A program made the translations under genes and the position numbers. Below are positions 1-9,407 of a stretch of 64,000 nucleotides of DNA, in pieces. The notes under the pieces were generated by a model. It saw only the letters and a program-made list of their open reading frames with translations. It did not search any database and had not been told where the DNA came from. The DNA is from Deltaproteobacteria bacterium (GTDB taxonomy: Bacteria; Lernaellota; Lernaellaia; JACKCT01): contig JACKCT010000001.1 of assembly GCA_020633895.1 (NCBI GenBank), positions 496,001-560,000 of the forward strand, written 5' to 3'. Every line of letters starts with the position of its first letter. Positions within the stretch are counted from its first letter, which is position 1.

Positions 1-178
1 GACCGCCGAGTCGGTCGCGATGTCGATCATGAACGCCGTTGACGCAAAATGTCCCCGCCCGCGTTATCCGCTGCACAAGCTGTCGTGGATCGCGCTGTTC
101 CTCAACACCTTCGTCCCGCGCCGCGTCGTCGACGGGATCCTCATGCGTCAGACCGGTTTGACGCTATTGAAAAAATAG
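1..178 (+). CDS. Short-chain dehydrogenase/reductase, C-terminal fragment
   Basis: The reading frame starting at base 2 is open from the window edge to a TAG at 176-178 and encodes about 58 residues, so only the C-terminus is present. It contains RPRYPLHKLSW followed by a hydrophobic, Arg-rich tail (FLNTFVPRRVVDGIL). This resembles the end of classical SDR oxidoreductases, which often finish with an Arg-Tyr patch and a helix LLxxxLPxRLxDxLL. The cofactor-binding and catalytic regions lie outside the window, so substrate and exact family cannot be told. The next gene starts about 150 bases downstream on the same strand. Confidence 0.5.
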   Translation, partial: TAESVAMSIMNAVDAKCPRPRYPLHKLSWIALFLNTFVPRRVVDGILMRQTGLTLLKK

Positions 179-328
179 AGCCTCGCCGCGCGCGTCGTGT
201 GATGGCGCTCAAGCTGCCGGGTGTTTCTTCCCGTCGATTTTCCGCCGCGCCTTGACGGCCCGCCATGCCCACGCCCATGCTGGCGCCGTTTCCTGATACC
301 CATGATCCCCTTGCATTCCGAGGAGCTT

Positions 329-2557
329 ATGCCCCAGCAACCCCCCGGCGCCGAGGACTACGGCGATGTGCTGCTTTCCGAATTGGTCGACGCCTGGAAG
401 GCCAAAGGCCCCGATTACCGGCCTCGCACGCACCACTTCGAGGACGACGCCCACGCGACGCCGACCTACGTCAACCGCCTCATTCGCGAGACGAGCCCTT
501 ACCTGCTGCAACACGCCCATAACCCGATCAACTGGTACCCCTGGGGGGACGAGGCGTTCGAGGCGGCGCGTCGCCTGGGGCGGCCGGTGTTTTTGTCCAT
601 CGGTTATTCGACGTGCCACTGGTGCCACGTCATGGAGCGCGAGTCCTTCGAGAACGTGCAGATCGCCGAGTTCGTCAACGAGCGGTACATCCCGATCAAA
701 GTGGATCGCGAGGAGCGGCCGGACGTGGACGGCATCTACATGAAGTCGGTGCAGCTCATGACCGGGCAGGGCGGCTGGCCGATGTCCGTGTGGCTCGACC
801 ACGAGCGGCGTCCCTATTACGCGGGCACGTATTTCCCGCCGGGGGACGGCATGCGCGGCGCGCCGATCGGCTTCGCGAATCTGATGGCGCGGCTGCATCA
901 TGTGTTTGTGGAGGATCCCAAGCGTGTCGCCGAGTCGGCCGGCAGCCTGGTCAACGCCCTGCAAACGCACGCCGGCAGCCGGACCTCGGGCGACATGGTC
1001 GGGGCGGAAGTGCTGATGAAAGCGGCGGAGTATTACAAGGATCATTTCGATTCCAGCTACGGCGGCATCTCCGGCGCGCCGAAATTCCCGAGCAGCATGC
1101 CCGTGCGTGTCCTGCTTCGGATGCATCGCCGCACCGGCGACGACGAATTGCTCAAGATCGCGACATTCACGCTGGAGAAAATGGCCGACGGCGGCATGTA
1201 CGACCACGCGGGCGGCGGCTTCCATCGCTACTCGGTCGATCACTACTGGCTCGTGCCCCACTTCGAAAAGATGCTCTACGACAACGCGCTGCTCGCGACG
1301 GCGTATCTGGAAGGCTATCAGGCCACGGGCAACGCGCGTTTCGCCAAGGTGGCGCGCGAGATCCTGCGTTATGTGCAACGGGACATGACGGCGCCCGGCG
1401 GGGCGTTTTATTCCGCCACCGACGCCGACAGCCTGACGCCGGAGGGGCATTCGGAAGAAGGGTATTTCTTCACCTGGACGCCCGACGAAATCGATCAGGT
1501 GTTGAACGCGGACGAAGCGAAGGTGGTCAAGGCGTATTTCGACGTGACCGACCGGGGTAACTTCGAGGGACGCAATATCCTCAACACGCCCGAACCGGCG
1601 GCCAAGGTGGCGTCAGCGCTGGGGATGTCGGCGGATGAACTCTTGGCGATCGCCGATAGGGCGAAGGAAAAGCTTTACGAAGTTCGCAAGTCGCGGCCGG
1701 CGCCGATTCGCGACGAGAAAATTCAGACGTCGTGGAACGGGTTGATGATCTCGGCGTTCGCGCGGGCCGGGCTGGCGTTGGCCGACGATTCGTACACCCG
1801 ATCGGCGGTTCGCGCGGCGGAGTTTTTGCTCGCCGAGGTGGAGAAAGACGGGCGCTTGCTGCATACGTTTAATGAGGGCGAGGCGCGCTTCAACGGCTAT
1901 TTGGACGACTACGCCTTCCTCACGCACGCCCTGATCGACCTGTTCGAGGCCACGGGCGAGGCGCGCTGGATCGGGAAGGCGATCGAGTTGACCGAGACCG
2001 TGGAGCGGCACTTCCGCGACGACGAGGTCGGTGGTTATTTTATGACCAGCGACGACCACGAAAAATTGCTGACGCGGGAGAAGCCGGATTACGACGGTGC
2101 GGAGCCGACGGGAAATTCGCTGCATGCGTTGAATCTGTTGCGCCTGCATGCGCTGACGAGTGACGATAAGTATCGCCGGCGAGCCCTCGCGCTGTTCCAG
2201 GGATTTCATGAGCAGCTCACCCGCATGCCCATGGCCCTTTCCGAGGCACTGGTGGCGCTCGATTTTTATCTCGACAAGGCCAAGGAGATCGTGCTGGTTT
2301 CACCGGAAGGCGACGCGACCGGGGATGCTTTGCTCGACGAGGTGCGTCGGGCGTTTGTGCCGAATCGGGTTCTGGCGCGCGCGACGGCGGGCGAGGTGGA
2401 GGCCCTGGCCATGACAGTGCCGATCGTCGAAGGCAAGGCGGCAATCGACGGCAAGGCGACGGCTTACGTCTGCCACGAGGGTGTGTGCCTCGAACCGGCT
2501 ACGGAACCGGCGGCTTTGGTCCGCGAACTCACCTCGGCGGAGCCCTACACGCCGTAG
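329..2557 (+). CDS. DUF255 thioredoxin-domain protein (YyaL/SSP411 family)
   Basis: About 742 residues, the usual length for this family. The N-terminal third is a DUF255 thioredoxin-like domain with the family signature [17 protein letters not shown] and the redox motif [12 protein letters not shown]. The rest matches the alpha/alpha barrel part related to N-acylglucosamine 2-epimerases ([41 protein letters not shown]). The family is widespread and its biochemical role is unsettled; a redox or carbohydrate-linked role is only suggested by the fold. The frame is open further upstream, but ATG 329 has AGGAG at 321-325 (tight spacing) and the first residues before it are not family-like; ATG 302 is the alternative. 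It ends at a bidirectional hairpin shared with the convergent lipoprotein gene. Confidence 0.88.
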   Translation: MPQQPPGAEDYGDVLLSELVDAWKAKGPDYRPRTHHFEDDAHATPTYVNRLIRETSPYLLQHAHNPINWYPWGDEAFEAARRLGRPVFLSIGYSTCHWCHVMERESFENVQIAEFVNERYIPIKVDREERPDVDGIYMKSVQLMTGQGGWPMSVWLDHERRPYYAGTYFPPGDGMRGAPIGFANLMARLHHVFVEDPKRVAESAGSLVNALQTHAGSRTSGDMVGAEVLMKAAEYYKDHFDSSYGGISGAPKFPSSMPVRVLLRMHRRTGDDELLKIATFTLEKMADGGMYDHAGGGFHRYSVDHYWLVPHFEKMLYDNALLATAYLEGYQATGNARFAKVAREILRYVQRDMTAPGGAFYSATDADSLTPEGHSEEGYFFTWTPDEIDQVLNADEAKVVKAYFDVTDRGNFEGRNILNTPEPAAKVASALGMSADELLAIADRAKEKLYEVRKSRPAPIRDEKIQTSWNGLMISAFARAGLALADDSYTRSAVRAAEFLLAEVEKDGRLLHTFNEGEARFNGYLDDYAFLTHALIDLFEATGEARWIGKAIELTETVERHFRDDEVGGYFMTSDDHEKLLTREKPDYDGAEPTGNSLHALNLLRLHALTSDDKYRRRALALFQGFHEQLTRMPMALSEALVALDFYLDKAKEIVLVSPEGDATGDALLDEVRRAFVPNRVLARATAGEVEALAMTVPIVEGKAAIDGKATAYVCHEGVCLEPATEPAALVRELTSAEPYTP

Positions 2558-2580
2558 TCAATCCCTCCACCGTTTCCACA

Positions 2581-2620
2581 AAAGAAAACGTGCGGCCGAT
2601 CAAGGCCGCACGCGCATTTT
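2581..2620. terminator. Bidirectional intrinsic terminator
   Basis: A perfect 9-bp stem CGTGCGGCC (2589-2597) and GGCCGCACG (2604-2612) encloses a 6-base loop. On the plus strand it is followed after four bases by a short T run (2617-2620). On the minus strand the stem runs directly into TTTTCTTTT. It lies between two convergent genes and probably ends both. Confidence 0.75.
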
Positions 2621-2660
2621 CTTCCTCAGCCTGATTTCCAGGCGTAACGACTAGTCGCGA

Positions 2661-3020
<360 letters not shown>

Positions 3021-3036
3021 CAATCCACTCCTGTTG

Positions 3037-3059
3037 CCCGTCACGGCGATCGTGACGGG
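3037..3059 (-). terminator. Hairpin between two lipoprotein genes
   Basis: A perfect 9-bp stem CCCGTCACG / CGTGACGGG with a 5-base loop sits just after the stop of the upstream minus-strand gene and just before the SD of the poly-Asp lipoprotein. There is no T run on the minus strand, so it may be a weak terminator, an mRNA stability element or an attenuator. The SD of the next gene lies immediately downstream. Confidence 0.4.
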
Positions 3060-3079
3060 GCTTGGGTTCACGACAGTTT

Positions 3080-4357
3080 TTACGGCGCGACCGACGCCGG
3101 CGGATCGCTCGCCGTGGCGAGTTCCTCGACCCATTCCTGAAGCGACGTTCCGCCTTCCTCGATTTCGAAATAGGTGTCCGACGTGGACGGCGCATGGCCG
3201 GTGCCTTCGATGAAGAACGTGGACCAGCGGCCCGTCGGCTCGAGCAGGTTGTCGCGCAAATCCTCCAGACCCGCCGCGTACGCCTCGCCGGTGATCGGAT
3301 CGCCGACCTGGAAGAAGTCGCGAATCGTCTCGTCCTCCAGGTACGAATACAGGCCGAAGGTGCTGTTCGGGTATTCCGTCGCGTTGTACTTCTGGATGTT
3401 CTCCAAGCCGTCGAACTTCGTGCCGCAGTCATCGCAGCCGGGCGGGGGCACGACGTTCCACAAGGAGCGCAGGCCGAATTGCAGCACCGGGCTGAGCACG
3501 TCGTTGTCGGCCGGCAGGGGAGCCGAGTCGTTGAAGACGTTCACGTCGTTGCCCGGGAACGCCTGGGCGAATTCCAGGAATCCCAAGTTGGTGCCGAAGC
3601 CGCCGGCACTCTGGCCGATCAGGAAGACCGTCTGTACGCCGTCGAAATACTCGCCGAGCAGGTCGGCGATGTTGCGGATGTTGATCAGGCCGACGAACTG
3701 CTGCTTGCCGGAGGCGCCTTTGATTTCCACATCGGTCGCATTGCCCGAATGCACGTCGCCGGTGCAGTAGGGGACAAAGACATTGTGCCAACCGGAAAGC
3801 GCGCTCGTCTCGGCCGCCGCCGCGCCGCCGTCGGCGAAGACGCCCTTGGTCAGCTCCCCGGACTTGGCGGAGGTGAATTCGGGTTCGCCGAATTTTTTGG
3901 GATTGCCCGCGCAAGTGCCCGCGTCAAAACAGGCGCCGCCACCCTGCATGAAGATCATCAGCTTGTTGGCGTTTTCCTGCAGACGCACGGCGATGCCGGT
4001 CGCCGATCCGTCGCGGCAGATGTTGCCGGGCACCGGCAGCCAGACCCACTCGCCCGCGTTTTCATCCGCGTCGGCAAACGGTCCGCCCACCGGGAAGAAC
4101 GGCGCCTCGGCCGTGTCGTCGTCGCCGGTGTCGTCATCCGCGGTGTCGTCATCGGACGTATCGTCGTCGTCGGTGTCGTCGTCATCGTCATCATCGGTGA
4201 TGTCGTCGTCGCCGGTGTCGTCATCGATGGACGAACTGCTGTCGTCGTCGTCATCATCGTCGCCGCAGGCCGCGCCGGCGATAGCCAGCATCAACAAGGC
4301 CGACAGGACGAATAGCAAGAACCATAAACGGCGCTCGGCGCCAGGGGAACGTCTCAT
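3080..4357 (-). CDS. Pectinacetylesterase/Notum-like lipoprotein hydrolase
   Basis: Encodes 425 residues. A lipoprotein signal peptide ends at Cys31 (LAIAGAAC), followed by an Asp-rich linker to about residue 83, then an alpha/beta-hydrolase domain of the pectinacetylesterase/Notum type. The oxyanion-hole motif MQGGGACFD lies near 137-145 and the nucleophile elbow GQSAGG has Ser250. A likely acid, Asp342, lies in the stretch after TFGLYSYL, and the likely His388 is in GTGHAP. Family members remove acyl groups (acetyl from pectin, palmitoleate from Wnt); the substrate here is unknown. The protein should be anchored to the outer membrane or cell surface with the linker as spacer. ATG 4357 has SD AAAGGAG. 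A paralogue lies immediately upstream with the nucleophile changed. Confidence 0.8.
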   Translation of the reverse strand: MRRSPGAERRLWFLLFVLSALLMLAIAGAACGDDDDDDDSSSSIDDDTGDDDITDDDDDDDTDDDDTSDDDTADDDTGDDDTAEAPFFPVGGPFADADENAGEWVWLPVPGNICRDGSATGIAVRLQENANKLMIFMQGGGACFDAGTCAGNPKKFGEPEFTSAKSGELTKGVFADGGAAAAETSALSGWHNVFVPYCTGDVHSGNATDVEIKGASGKQQFVGLINIRNIADLLGEYFDGVQTVFLIGQSAGGFGTNLGFLEFAQAFPGNDVNVFNDSAPLPADNDVLSPVLQFGLRSLWNVVPPPGCDDCGTKFDGLENIQKYNATEYPNSTFGLYSYLEDETIRDFFQVGDPITGEAYAAGLEDLRDNLLEPTGRWSTFFIEGTGHAPSTSDTYFEIEEGGTSLQEWVEELATASDPPASVAP

Positions 4358-4477
4358 ACCCGTGCTCCTTTATCATCATGGGCCATGGGGCCCGGCAAAA
4401 TGTCGATCGGTCTATTAAACGAGGGCTTTTAGCGCTTGTAAAGCGGAATCGCCGAAGGAATCCGCGGGGATCAACGA

Positions 4478-4505
4478 GAAAACGGGCGACCCGAAGGCCG
4501 CCCGT
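4478..4505 (-). terminator. Intrinsic terminator with UUCG loop
   Basis: Read on the minus strand, ACGGGCGGCC, TTCG, GGTCGCCCGT form a 10-bp stem (one G-U pair) capped by a stable UUCG tetraloop, followed by TTTTCTCGTT. It lies 26 bases after the stop of the minus-strand hydrolase paralogue at 4531. Confidence 0.85.
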
Positions 4506-4530
4506 GTCGTCTCGAAACTAGGGAGAAGGG

Positions 4531-5778
4531 CTACGGCCCGACGGACGCCGGCGGCTGGTTGAGCGTGGGCGTGGCCAGCTCCGAAACCCAATCGGTGAGC
4601 ATCTTGTCGCCCACTTCCATGGTGAAGTATTCAGGCGAGGTCACGATGCCGTGGCCGGTGCCCGGCGCGATGTACACGGACCACTGCTCGGTGTCCTTGA
4701 GGACGTTGTTGCGCAGGTCGACCAGGGAATTCTCATAAGCGTTGGCGTCGATGGCCACATCCTCGCCGTAGAGATTGCGCATCGTTTCGTCACCGGCGTA
4801 GGAGAACAGGCCGAAGGTGCTCTCGTCGTATTCGAGGGCGATGAACTGCTGAATGAACTCCATGCCCGAGTTGCCCACGCCGCCGGTGCAGTTTTCGCAG
4901 TCCTCGGGAAGTTCGATGCCCCACTGCAGCTTGAAGCCGGTCTGCTCCAAAACCGAGAAGACGTTGTTGTCCTTGGGCATGGGGAACGAGTCGTTGAACA
5001 CGCGGATGGTGTTGTCGTCGAAGGCCGCCTCGAACTCGATGGCCGCCCAGTTGGTGCCCATGCCGCCGGCGTCCTGGCCGACGATGAACACGCGCTTGAG
5101 GCCCGTGAAGTACTGGCCGATCAGGTCGGCGACATTGCGCATATTGCGGATGCCCACGTAGATCTGACGGGCTTCCACGCCCTCGGCCTTGCCGTTTTCC
5201 TCAAAGCCCACGTGCAGATCGCCCGTGCAATAGGGGATCACCACGTTGTTCCAGTTGGCGAACTCGCTGACGTTGGACTCGGAGCCGGTGCCGTCCGAGA
5301 GGATGCCCGCGTTAAGCGACGTGTCGGCCTGCATCTGCGTCTTGCCGTACTTGGCCGGGTTGGCGTCGCACGAGTCCTTGTCGGCGCAGGCGCCGCCGCC
5401 TTGCAGGAAGATCATCAGGTCGTCCGAGCCCTCGCCCTCCTGCAGGCGCACCGCGATGCCCGTCTGGGAGCCGTCGCGGCACAGGTTGCCGACCACGGGG
5501 ATCCACACCCAGTCGCCGACGTTGGCCTCGGCCTCGGAGAATGTGTCCGCGATTGTTGTGTCGTCGTCGCCCAGGTCGTCGTCGTCATCGTCGACCGTGT
5601 CGTCATCCGACGTGTCGTCGTCAGTCGTATCGTCATCGTCCGCGGTGTCGTCGTCCGCGGTGTCGTCGTCGTCATCGTCATCGCCGCTGCTGGCGCAGGC
5701 CAAGCCCAACGCCGTCGTCGCCGCGAATAATCCCACCAACACGATCACCCACAAAAGGGTGCGCCGTTGCCTATCCAT
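4531..5778 (-). CDS. Pectinacetylesterase-like lipoprotein, nucleophile Ser replaced by Asp
   Basis: Encodes 415 residues, paralogous to the gene at 3080-4357 along its length. The lipobox ends at Cys28 (LGLAC), then comes an Asp-rich linker, then the same domain with FLQGGGACADK. The nucleophile elbow reads GQDAGGMGTN: codon GAC (Asp, about residue 236) stands where the paralogue has Ser. The acid region TFGLFSY..DETMR and the His in GTGHG (about residue 376) are kept. Either the protein is a non-catalytic binder, or Asp acts as the nucleophile as in haloalkane dehalogenases and epoxide hydrolases, which also use a G-x-D-x-G elbow. The second idea is inference. ATG 5778 is chosen for its strong SD (TTGGAGGT, 7 bases); the frame extends 13 codons further upstream. 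Confidence 0.78.
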   Translation of the reverse strand: MDRQRRTLLWVIVLVGLFAATTALGLACASSGDDDDDDDTADDDTADDDDTTDDDTSDDDTVDDDDDDLGDDDTTIADTFSEAEANVGDWVWIPVVGNLCRDGSQTGIAVRLQEGEGSDDLMIFLQGGGACADKDSCDANPAKYGKTQMQADTSLNAGILSDGTGSESNVSEFANWNNVVIPYCTGDLHVGFEENGKAEGVEARQIYVGIRNMRNVADLIGQYFTGLKRVFIVGQDAGGMGTNWAAIEFEAAFDDNTIRVFNDSFPMPKDNNVFSVLEQTGFKLQWGIELPEDCENCTGGVGNSGMEFIQQFIALEYDESTFGLFSYAGDETMRNLYGEDVAIDANAYENSLVDLRNNVLKDTEQWSVYIAPGTGHGIVTSPEYFTMEVGDKMLTDWVSELATPTLNQPPASVGP

Positions 5779-5826
5779 CCGGTGTACCTCCAAGGCGGCA
5801 CTGACCGCCAAGACCATTTCATTCAG

Positions 5827-7392
5827 CTAATTAAAATCCCGCCAGCCCTTCTTGTAAAGGTTAAACAGCAGCGGGGCCTCCAAAGTGTTCACAGGGCCGT
5901 CAATGCGCAAATTATCGTTTCCAAAGGCAAACATGGCCGAAAGTGCGCCGGGATTCAAGTACTTCGTCTTGACGCGGGGCGTCAGGCGCAACGGCTCGAT
6001 GGGCTCCCGGGAGGCCATGACGAATCCCCATTCGCCGAAGGACGGAACGAGCACGTGATAGGGATAGGCGTGCATCTCGTCCGGCGCGGCATCGGGAAAC
6101 GCCGCCTCCATCGTCCGCACGATGCACCAAAAAGCCTCGGGAGCGTAGAAGGGCGACGTGGCCTGCGTGACCATCACGCCCTGGGCGGAAAGGCGCCGGG
6201 CCAGGAGGGCGTAGAATGCTCGCGAATACAGGCGCGAGAGATTGTCCGAACTCGGATCGGGCAGGTCGACGAAAATCGCGTCGTAAAAATCCCGATCGCC
6301 CTCGACGAACGTCATCGCGTCCTGATTGACGACACGCACCCGCGAATCGCCGAGACTGCCTTGGTTGAGGTCGACCAGGTCCGTGCGCGTGGAGGCGATC
6401 TTTGTCATCACCGGGTCCAGGTCGACCAGGGTGACGGATTTGACGGACGGGTATTTAAGCACCTCCCGCGTCGCCAGCCCGTCGCCGCCGCCCAGGATCA
6501 ACACCGACTGCACCGGCGCGGCGGCCTCCATGGCGGGGATCACGAGCGGTTCGTGGTAACGGGCCTCGTCGACGGACGAGAATTGGATGTGGCCGTTGAG
6601 GAAGAGGCGCACATCGTCGCGCCAGCGGGTGATGACAATGCGTTGGTAGGGGGTGTCCTCGGTGTAGACGACCTCGTCCTGGTAAAGCAGATCCTCAATG
6701 AAATGCACCGCCTTGACCGAATAGGCCAGCGACCCGAGCAGCACGACCATCGCCGCCGCCCATCCGCCGACCAGCCACCGTTTGCGTCCCGGCACCAGGG
6801 ACATCGCCGCCCACGCGACCGCCAGGTTCATCAGTCCGAAAACCACCGACGCCCGCGCCAAGCCCAGCACCGGCAAAGCCAGGAGAGGAAAGAGGATCGT
6901 CCCCGCCAGCGCGCCCAGGTAGTCCAATGCCAGGACGTTGCTCAGCACCCCGGTGGTGTCCGCGTCCGGATCGTCGCCGGAGAGGATGCGCACCAGGATC
7001 GGGATCTCCGCACCGATCAGCAGGCCGAGCACGGCGCATAGGCCGTAGAAGAAAACCGGGAACCACGGGTCGAAGAAAGCCGAGAACGCGAAGACGCTCA
7101 TCGAACTGGTGCCGCCGACGACGCCGAGCCAGATTTCGATAGATACGAAGCGGCGCAGCAAATGTTTGCGGATGAATTGGGCCAGATACGATCCCGCGCC
7201 CATGGACGACAGAAAGACACCGATGACCAGGGAGAACTGCGTGACGGCGTCACCGCGCAGATAGCTGGAAATGGCCCCGGCGACCAACTCGTAGACCAGA
7301 CCGCACGCCGCGACGACGAAGACCGTCGCCAGCAGGATCATGCGGCGGCGATTGGTGAGAGGCGGAGAAGGTGTGATATCGGGGGACGCCAT
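5827..7392 (-). CDS. speE: Membrane-embedded polyamine aminopropyltransferase (spermidine synthase-like)
   Basis: Encodes 521 residues. Residues about 18-225 hold some seven or eight hydrophobic segments starting with LLATVFVVAACGLVYELVAG. From about residue 240 there is a spermidine-synthase domain: TPYQRIVITR, HIQFSSVDEARYHE, the SAM/dcSAM-binding loop LILGGGDGLATRE (near 298-310), acidic VDLDP, and VDLPDP near 375-380, where the catalytic Asp of this family lies. Classical SpeE is a soluble protein of about 280-300 residues, so this is the known longer form with a membrane domain. It would transfer aminopropyl from decarboxylated SAM to an amine at the membrane. It is the last gene of a cluster with speD, two DUF4178 genes and DUF350. 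No clear SD precedes ATG 7392, and a 122-bp gap with a dispersed repeat separates it from DUF350. Confidence 0.85.
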   Translation of the reverse strand: MASPDITPSPPLTNRRRMILLATVFVVAACGLVYELVAGAISSYLRGDAVTQFSLVIGVFLSSMGAGSYLAQFIRKHLLRRFVSIEIWLGVVGGTSSMSVFAFSAFFDPWFPVFFYGLCAVLGLLIGAEIPILVRILSGDDPDADTTGVLSNVLALDYLGALAGTILFPLLALPVLGLARASVVFGLMNLAVAWAAMSLVPGRKRWLVGGWAAAMVVLLGSLAYSVKAVHFIEDLLYQDEVVYTEDTPYQRIVITRWRDDVRLFLNGHIQFSSVDEARYHEPLVIPAMEAAAPVQSVLILGGGDGLATREVLKYPSVKSVTLVDLDPVMTKIASTRTDLVDLNQGSLGDSRVRVVNQDAMTFVEGDRDFYDAIFVDLPDPSSDNLSRLYSRAFYALLARRLSAQGVMVTQATSPFYAPEAFWCIVRTMEAAFPDAAPDEMHAYPYHVLVPSFGEWGFVMASREPIEPLRLTPRVKTKYLNPGALSAMFAFGNDNLRIDGPVNTLEAPLLFNLYKKGWRDFN

Positions 7393-7415
7393 TGAAGTTT
7401 ACAACCCACGACAAT

Positions 7416-7486
7416 TCAGAGCCGCGCGCGTCAGCAAGCGGGTTGCCGCGACAAACCAACCCGCTCCCTCACGGTCGCGGCTCTGA
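7416..7486. repeat. Dispersed palindromic repeat, full copy (family A)
   Basis: Two inverted arms: CAGAGCCGCG..AAGCGGGTTG on the left and CAACCCGCTCCCTCACGG..CGCGGCTCTG on the right. It fills the gap between the DUF350 and SpeE-like genes. The same core recurs at 10910, 13053, 14562, 32477 and 36801, always between genes. It could form a long hairpin in mRNA of the polyamine cluster and lower expression of the SpeE-like gene. Confidence 0.75.
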
Positions 7487-7514
7487 AAGACCGAAGGCAA
7501 ATCACCATCAAGGT

Positions 7515-7739
7515 CTACGACGAAATCACCGCGCCGATGATGATCGCCAGGCCGATGATCACCGCGCCGACGATGAGCGCGAGGGCCATGTTCTGGTCGT
7601 CCTCGATCTCCTTGCGGATCGAAAACGGCGCGATCTTCACTATTGCCCAGAAGGCCAGGGAGAAGATCACAATGCCGATCGCGGTGTAGACCAGCGTCTG
7701 CACCAGGGGGGCGAGGGGGACAAGTTCGGTGGTGTTCAT
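7515..7739 (-). CDS. DUF350 (YjfL-type) small membrane protein
   Basis: Encodes 74 residues with two strong hydrophobic segments: about residues 12-34 (QTLVYTAIGIVIFSLAFWAI) and 50-72 (ALALIVGAVIIGLAIIIGAV). The polar loop between them contains IRKEIEDDQNMALAL. This matches DUF350, whose members often repeat this two-helix unit; here only one copy is present. DUF350 genes commonly neighbour DUF4178, speD/speE-like or pspA-like genes, as they do here. Role unknown; a membrane partner of the polyamine cluster is likely. ATG 7739 has SD CAGGAG at good spacing. Confidence 0.75.
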   Translation of the reverse strand: MNTTELVPLAPLVQTLVYTAIGIVIFSLAFWAIVKIAPFSIRKEIEDDQNMALALIVGAVIIGLAIIIGAVISS

Positions 7740-7788
7740 GGTGTCTCCTGACCTGTTCGTTCCAAGAAAACGGCGAGGCACATCGCCG

Positions 7789-8004
7789 CTATTTTCCGCC
7801 GCCAAGGCCGCCGCCCATATGGGAGCGCGTGCCGTACCATAAAAAGAATCCGGAGGGCCGATGGCCGCTGCCGTCGCGCAGGCTGATGCCCTGTTGTTCG
7901 TTGAGTTCGGACGCGCCGACGTTGAGCAGCGTCAAGGCACCGGCGAAGATCGTCCCGGCGACCATGGCGCCGATGAGAAAGGTGATCACGCCTCGTCCAA
8001 GCAT
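7789..8004 (-). CDS. Small single-pass membrane protein in the polyamine cluster
   Basis: Encodes 71 residues. A hydrophobic segment at about residues 5-28 (GVITFLIGAMVAGTIFAGAL) is followed by a polar tail rich in Gly and ending GGGLGGGK. I do not recognise a family. It lies between the DUF4178 gene (about 50 bases upstream) and DUF350 (about 50 bases downstream) on the same strand. The ATG has SD AAGGAGT with a 4-base gap to it, so translation is well supported. Position suggests a component of the same membrane complex. Confidence 0.65.
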   Translation of the reverse strand: MLGRGVITFLIGAMVAGTIFAGALTLLNVGASELNEQQGISLRDGSGHRPSGFFLWYGTRSHMGGGLGGGK

Positions 8005-8054
8005 GGGGACTCCTTCGACGTCGGAAAACTGGTGTTATGCATGGGGGTTGTCCA

Positions 8055-9407
8055 TCAGTCGTCGTCCTCTTCCTCGATGTGGCCGCGCCAGGACGCGTAC
8101 GACACGCCGTAGAGCAGCAGCAATGCGCCGCAGAAGATCGTCGATGCCAGGAACCACCACGGCACCATCGCGCCTTGGTAGATCCGCACGCCCACATCCG
8201 ACGGCGCCCGGCCCATCGTTTCGTTGACGCCCGAGTTGCCGCCGCCCTGGAACATGATCCGATAGTCGGCGGTGCGGTCGATCCGCCAATATTTGGTCGT
8301 GCTGTGCGAGCCCTCGCTCCACGATTCGCCGCCTTCGATGCCGTGGTAATATTCCATGTCCACATCGTCCGCATGCACCAACATCTCGTCGCGCACCAGT
8401 CCGATATTCAGCGCCAGCCAATCGTTGTTGAGCTGGGGGGCGCTGATCTTCACCTTCACCACGCCGGGACGCAGGTGGAATTCGTTGGTCATCACCTCGC
8501 CGGCCAGCCGGGACGCCGCCACGGATTCCTCATGCACCAGCGATCCCTTGCCCATCACCAGGCCGAAAAGAACCGCGTTGACGATCAGGCCGGCGATCAT
8601 CGCCGCCATCGCCATCTTGAAACGACGCATTTTCTGCGCCGCGTCCAGGTGTTCGCCCAGATCGGGAAAGACCTTCTCGTCCTTGCCGGTGCATCGACGC
8701 ATTTCCTGGGGCGAGACCCGGTGGCCGATGCCGTATTCGATCTCCTTGCTTCGCTTTTCCGCTTCGTAGAACTCGCCGCTGCCGCTCTTGTCGGCAAACT
8801 CGGCATACTGAACCCAGTTGCCGATGCGCGCTTTCCAGGGCAGGGCGCCGTCGACGTAGGACAACGTCATGCGGCCGGTCTCTTCCAGGACCCACTTGCG
8901 GTTGTCGTAGGTTTCCATCGCGTCGCCCGGATCTCCGTCCACGAACGGATCGCTGGTGGGCATGACGTGCGTGGCGACCGAAAGGGTGTAGCGACCGGCG
9001 TATTCGGAAAGCCACAACGGGCCCCGGCGCGGGTTCCATAGGAGATAATCGCGGGTCGGGTCCCAGGTCTCGCCGTCTTCCACCCAGGCCAGGCGACCGA
9101 TGACCTCGTAGCGCGCTCCCTTGTGCCGGAACGAGTCGCCGACCCGAAGGGCGAAGCGCCACTGGGCGTCGTCTCCCTTGGCGCCGACGACTTGCAACTC
9201 GGTTTCCGACAGATCCAGCAGGCTGCCGCAGTATTGGCACGAGACGGTCTGCGCCCGCTCCGTGACGACCGTCAGGCCCGCTCCGCAATTCGGGCAATGG
9301 ATGTCCAGGGGTTTGTACTCGGGCCGCTTGCGTCCCGCGCCCAGGGCGAAACGATCGCCGAGGCCTCCGCCGCTTTCGATGGATTCATGGGCGACGTTGC
9401 GACTCAC
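8055..9407 (-). CDS. DUF4178 protein with zinc ribbon and two membrane helices
   Basis: Encodes 450 residues from a GTG start that overlaps the upstream stop by four bases (GTGA). A zinc ribbon near the N-terminus has CPNC (38-41) and CQYC (57-60). A DUF4178-type domain follows at about residues 85-235 (FRHKGARYEVIGRLAWVEDG, WDPTRDYLLWNPRRGPLWL). Membrane helices lie at about 265-287 and 415-437 with a loop of about 125 residues between them, probably outside the cytoplasm. The C-terminus is acidic (EEEDDD). DUF4178 proteins have no assigned activity and recur with polyamine synthesis and DUF350 genes. The downstream small membrane protein and DUF350 follow closely. Confidence 0.75.
   Translation of the reverse strand: MSRNVAHESIESGGGLGDRFALGAGRKRPEYKPLDIHCPNCGAGLTVVTERAQTVSCQYCGSLLDLSETELQVVGAKGDDAQWRFALRVGDSFRHKGARYEVIGRLAWVEDGETWDPTRDYLLWNPRRGPLWLSEYAGRYTLSVATHVMPTSDPFVDGDPGDAMETYDNRKWVLEETGRMTLSYVDGALPWKARIGNWVQYAEFADKSGSGEFYEAEKRSKEIEYGIGHRVSPQEMRRCTGKDEKVFPDLGEHLDAAQKMRRFKMAMAAMIAGLIVNAVLFGLVMGKGSLVHEESVAASRLAGEVMTNEFHLRPGVVKVKISAPQLNNDWLALNIGLVRDEMLVHADDVDMEYYHGIEGGESWSEGSHSTTKYWRIDRTADYRIMFQGGGNSGVNETMGRAPSDVGVRIYQGAMVPWWFLASTIFCGALLLLYGVSYASWRGHIEEEDDD

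Noticed and set aside
3062-4315. Long plus-strand frame opposite the pectinacetylesterase-like gene
   Set aside because: High GC with third-position bias opens antisense frames. The minus strand has family motifs and SD; the plus frame has no recognisable domain. The same applies to 4651-5730, 43326-44870, 48763-50661 and 60273-62312.
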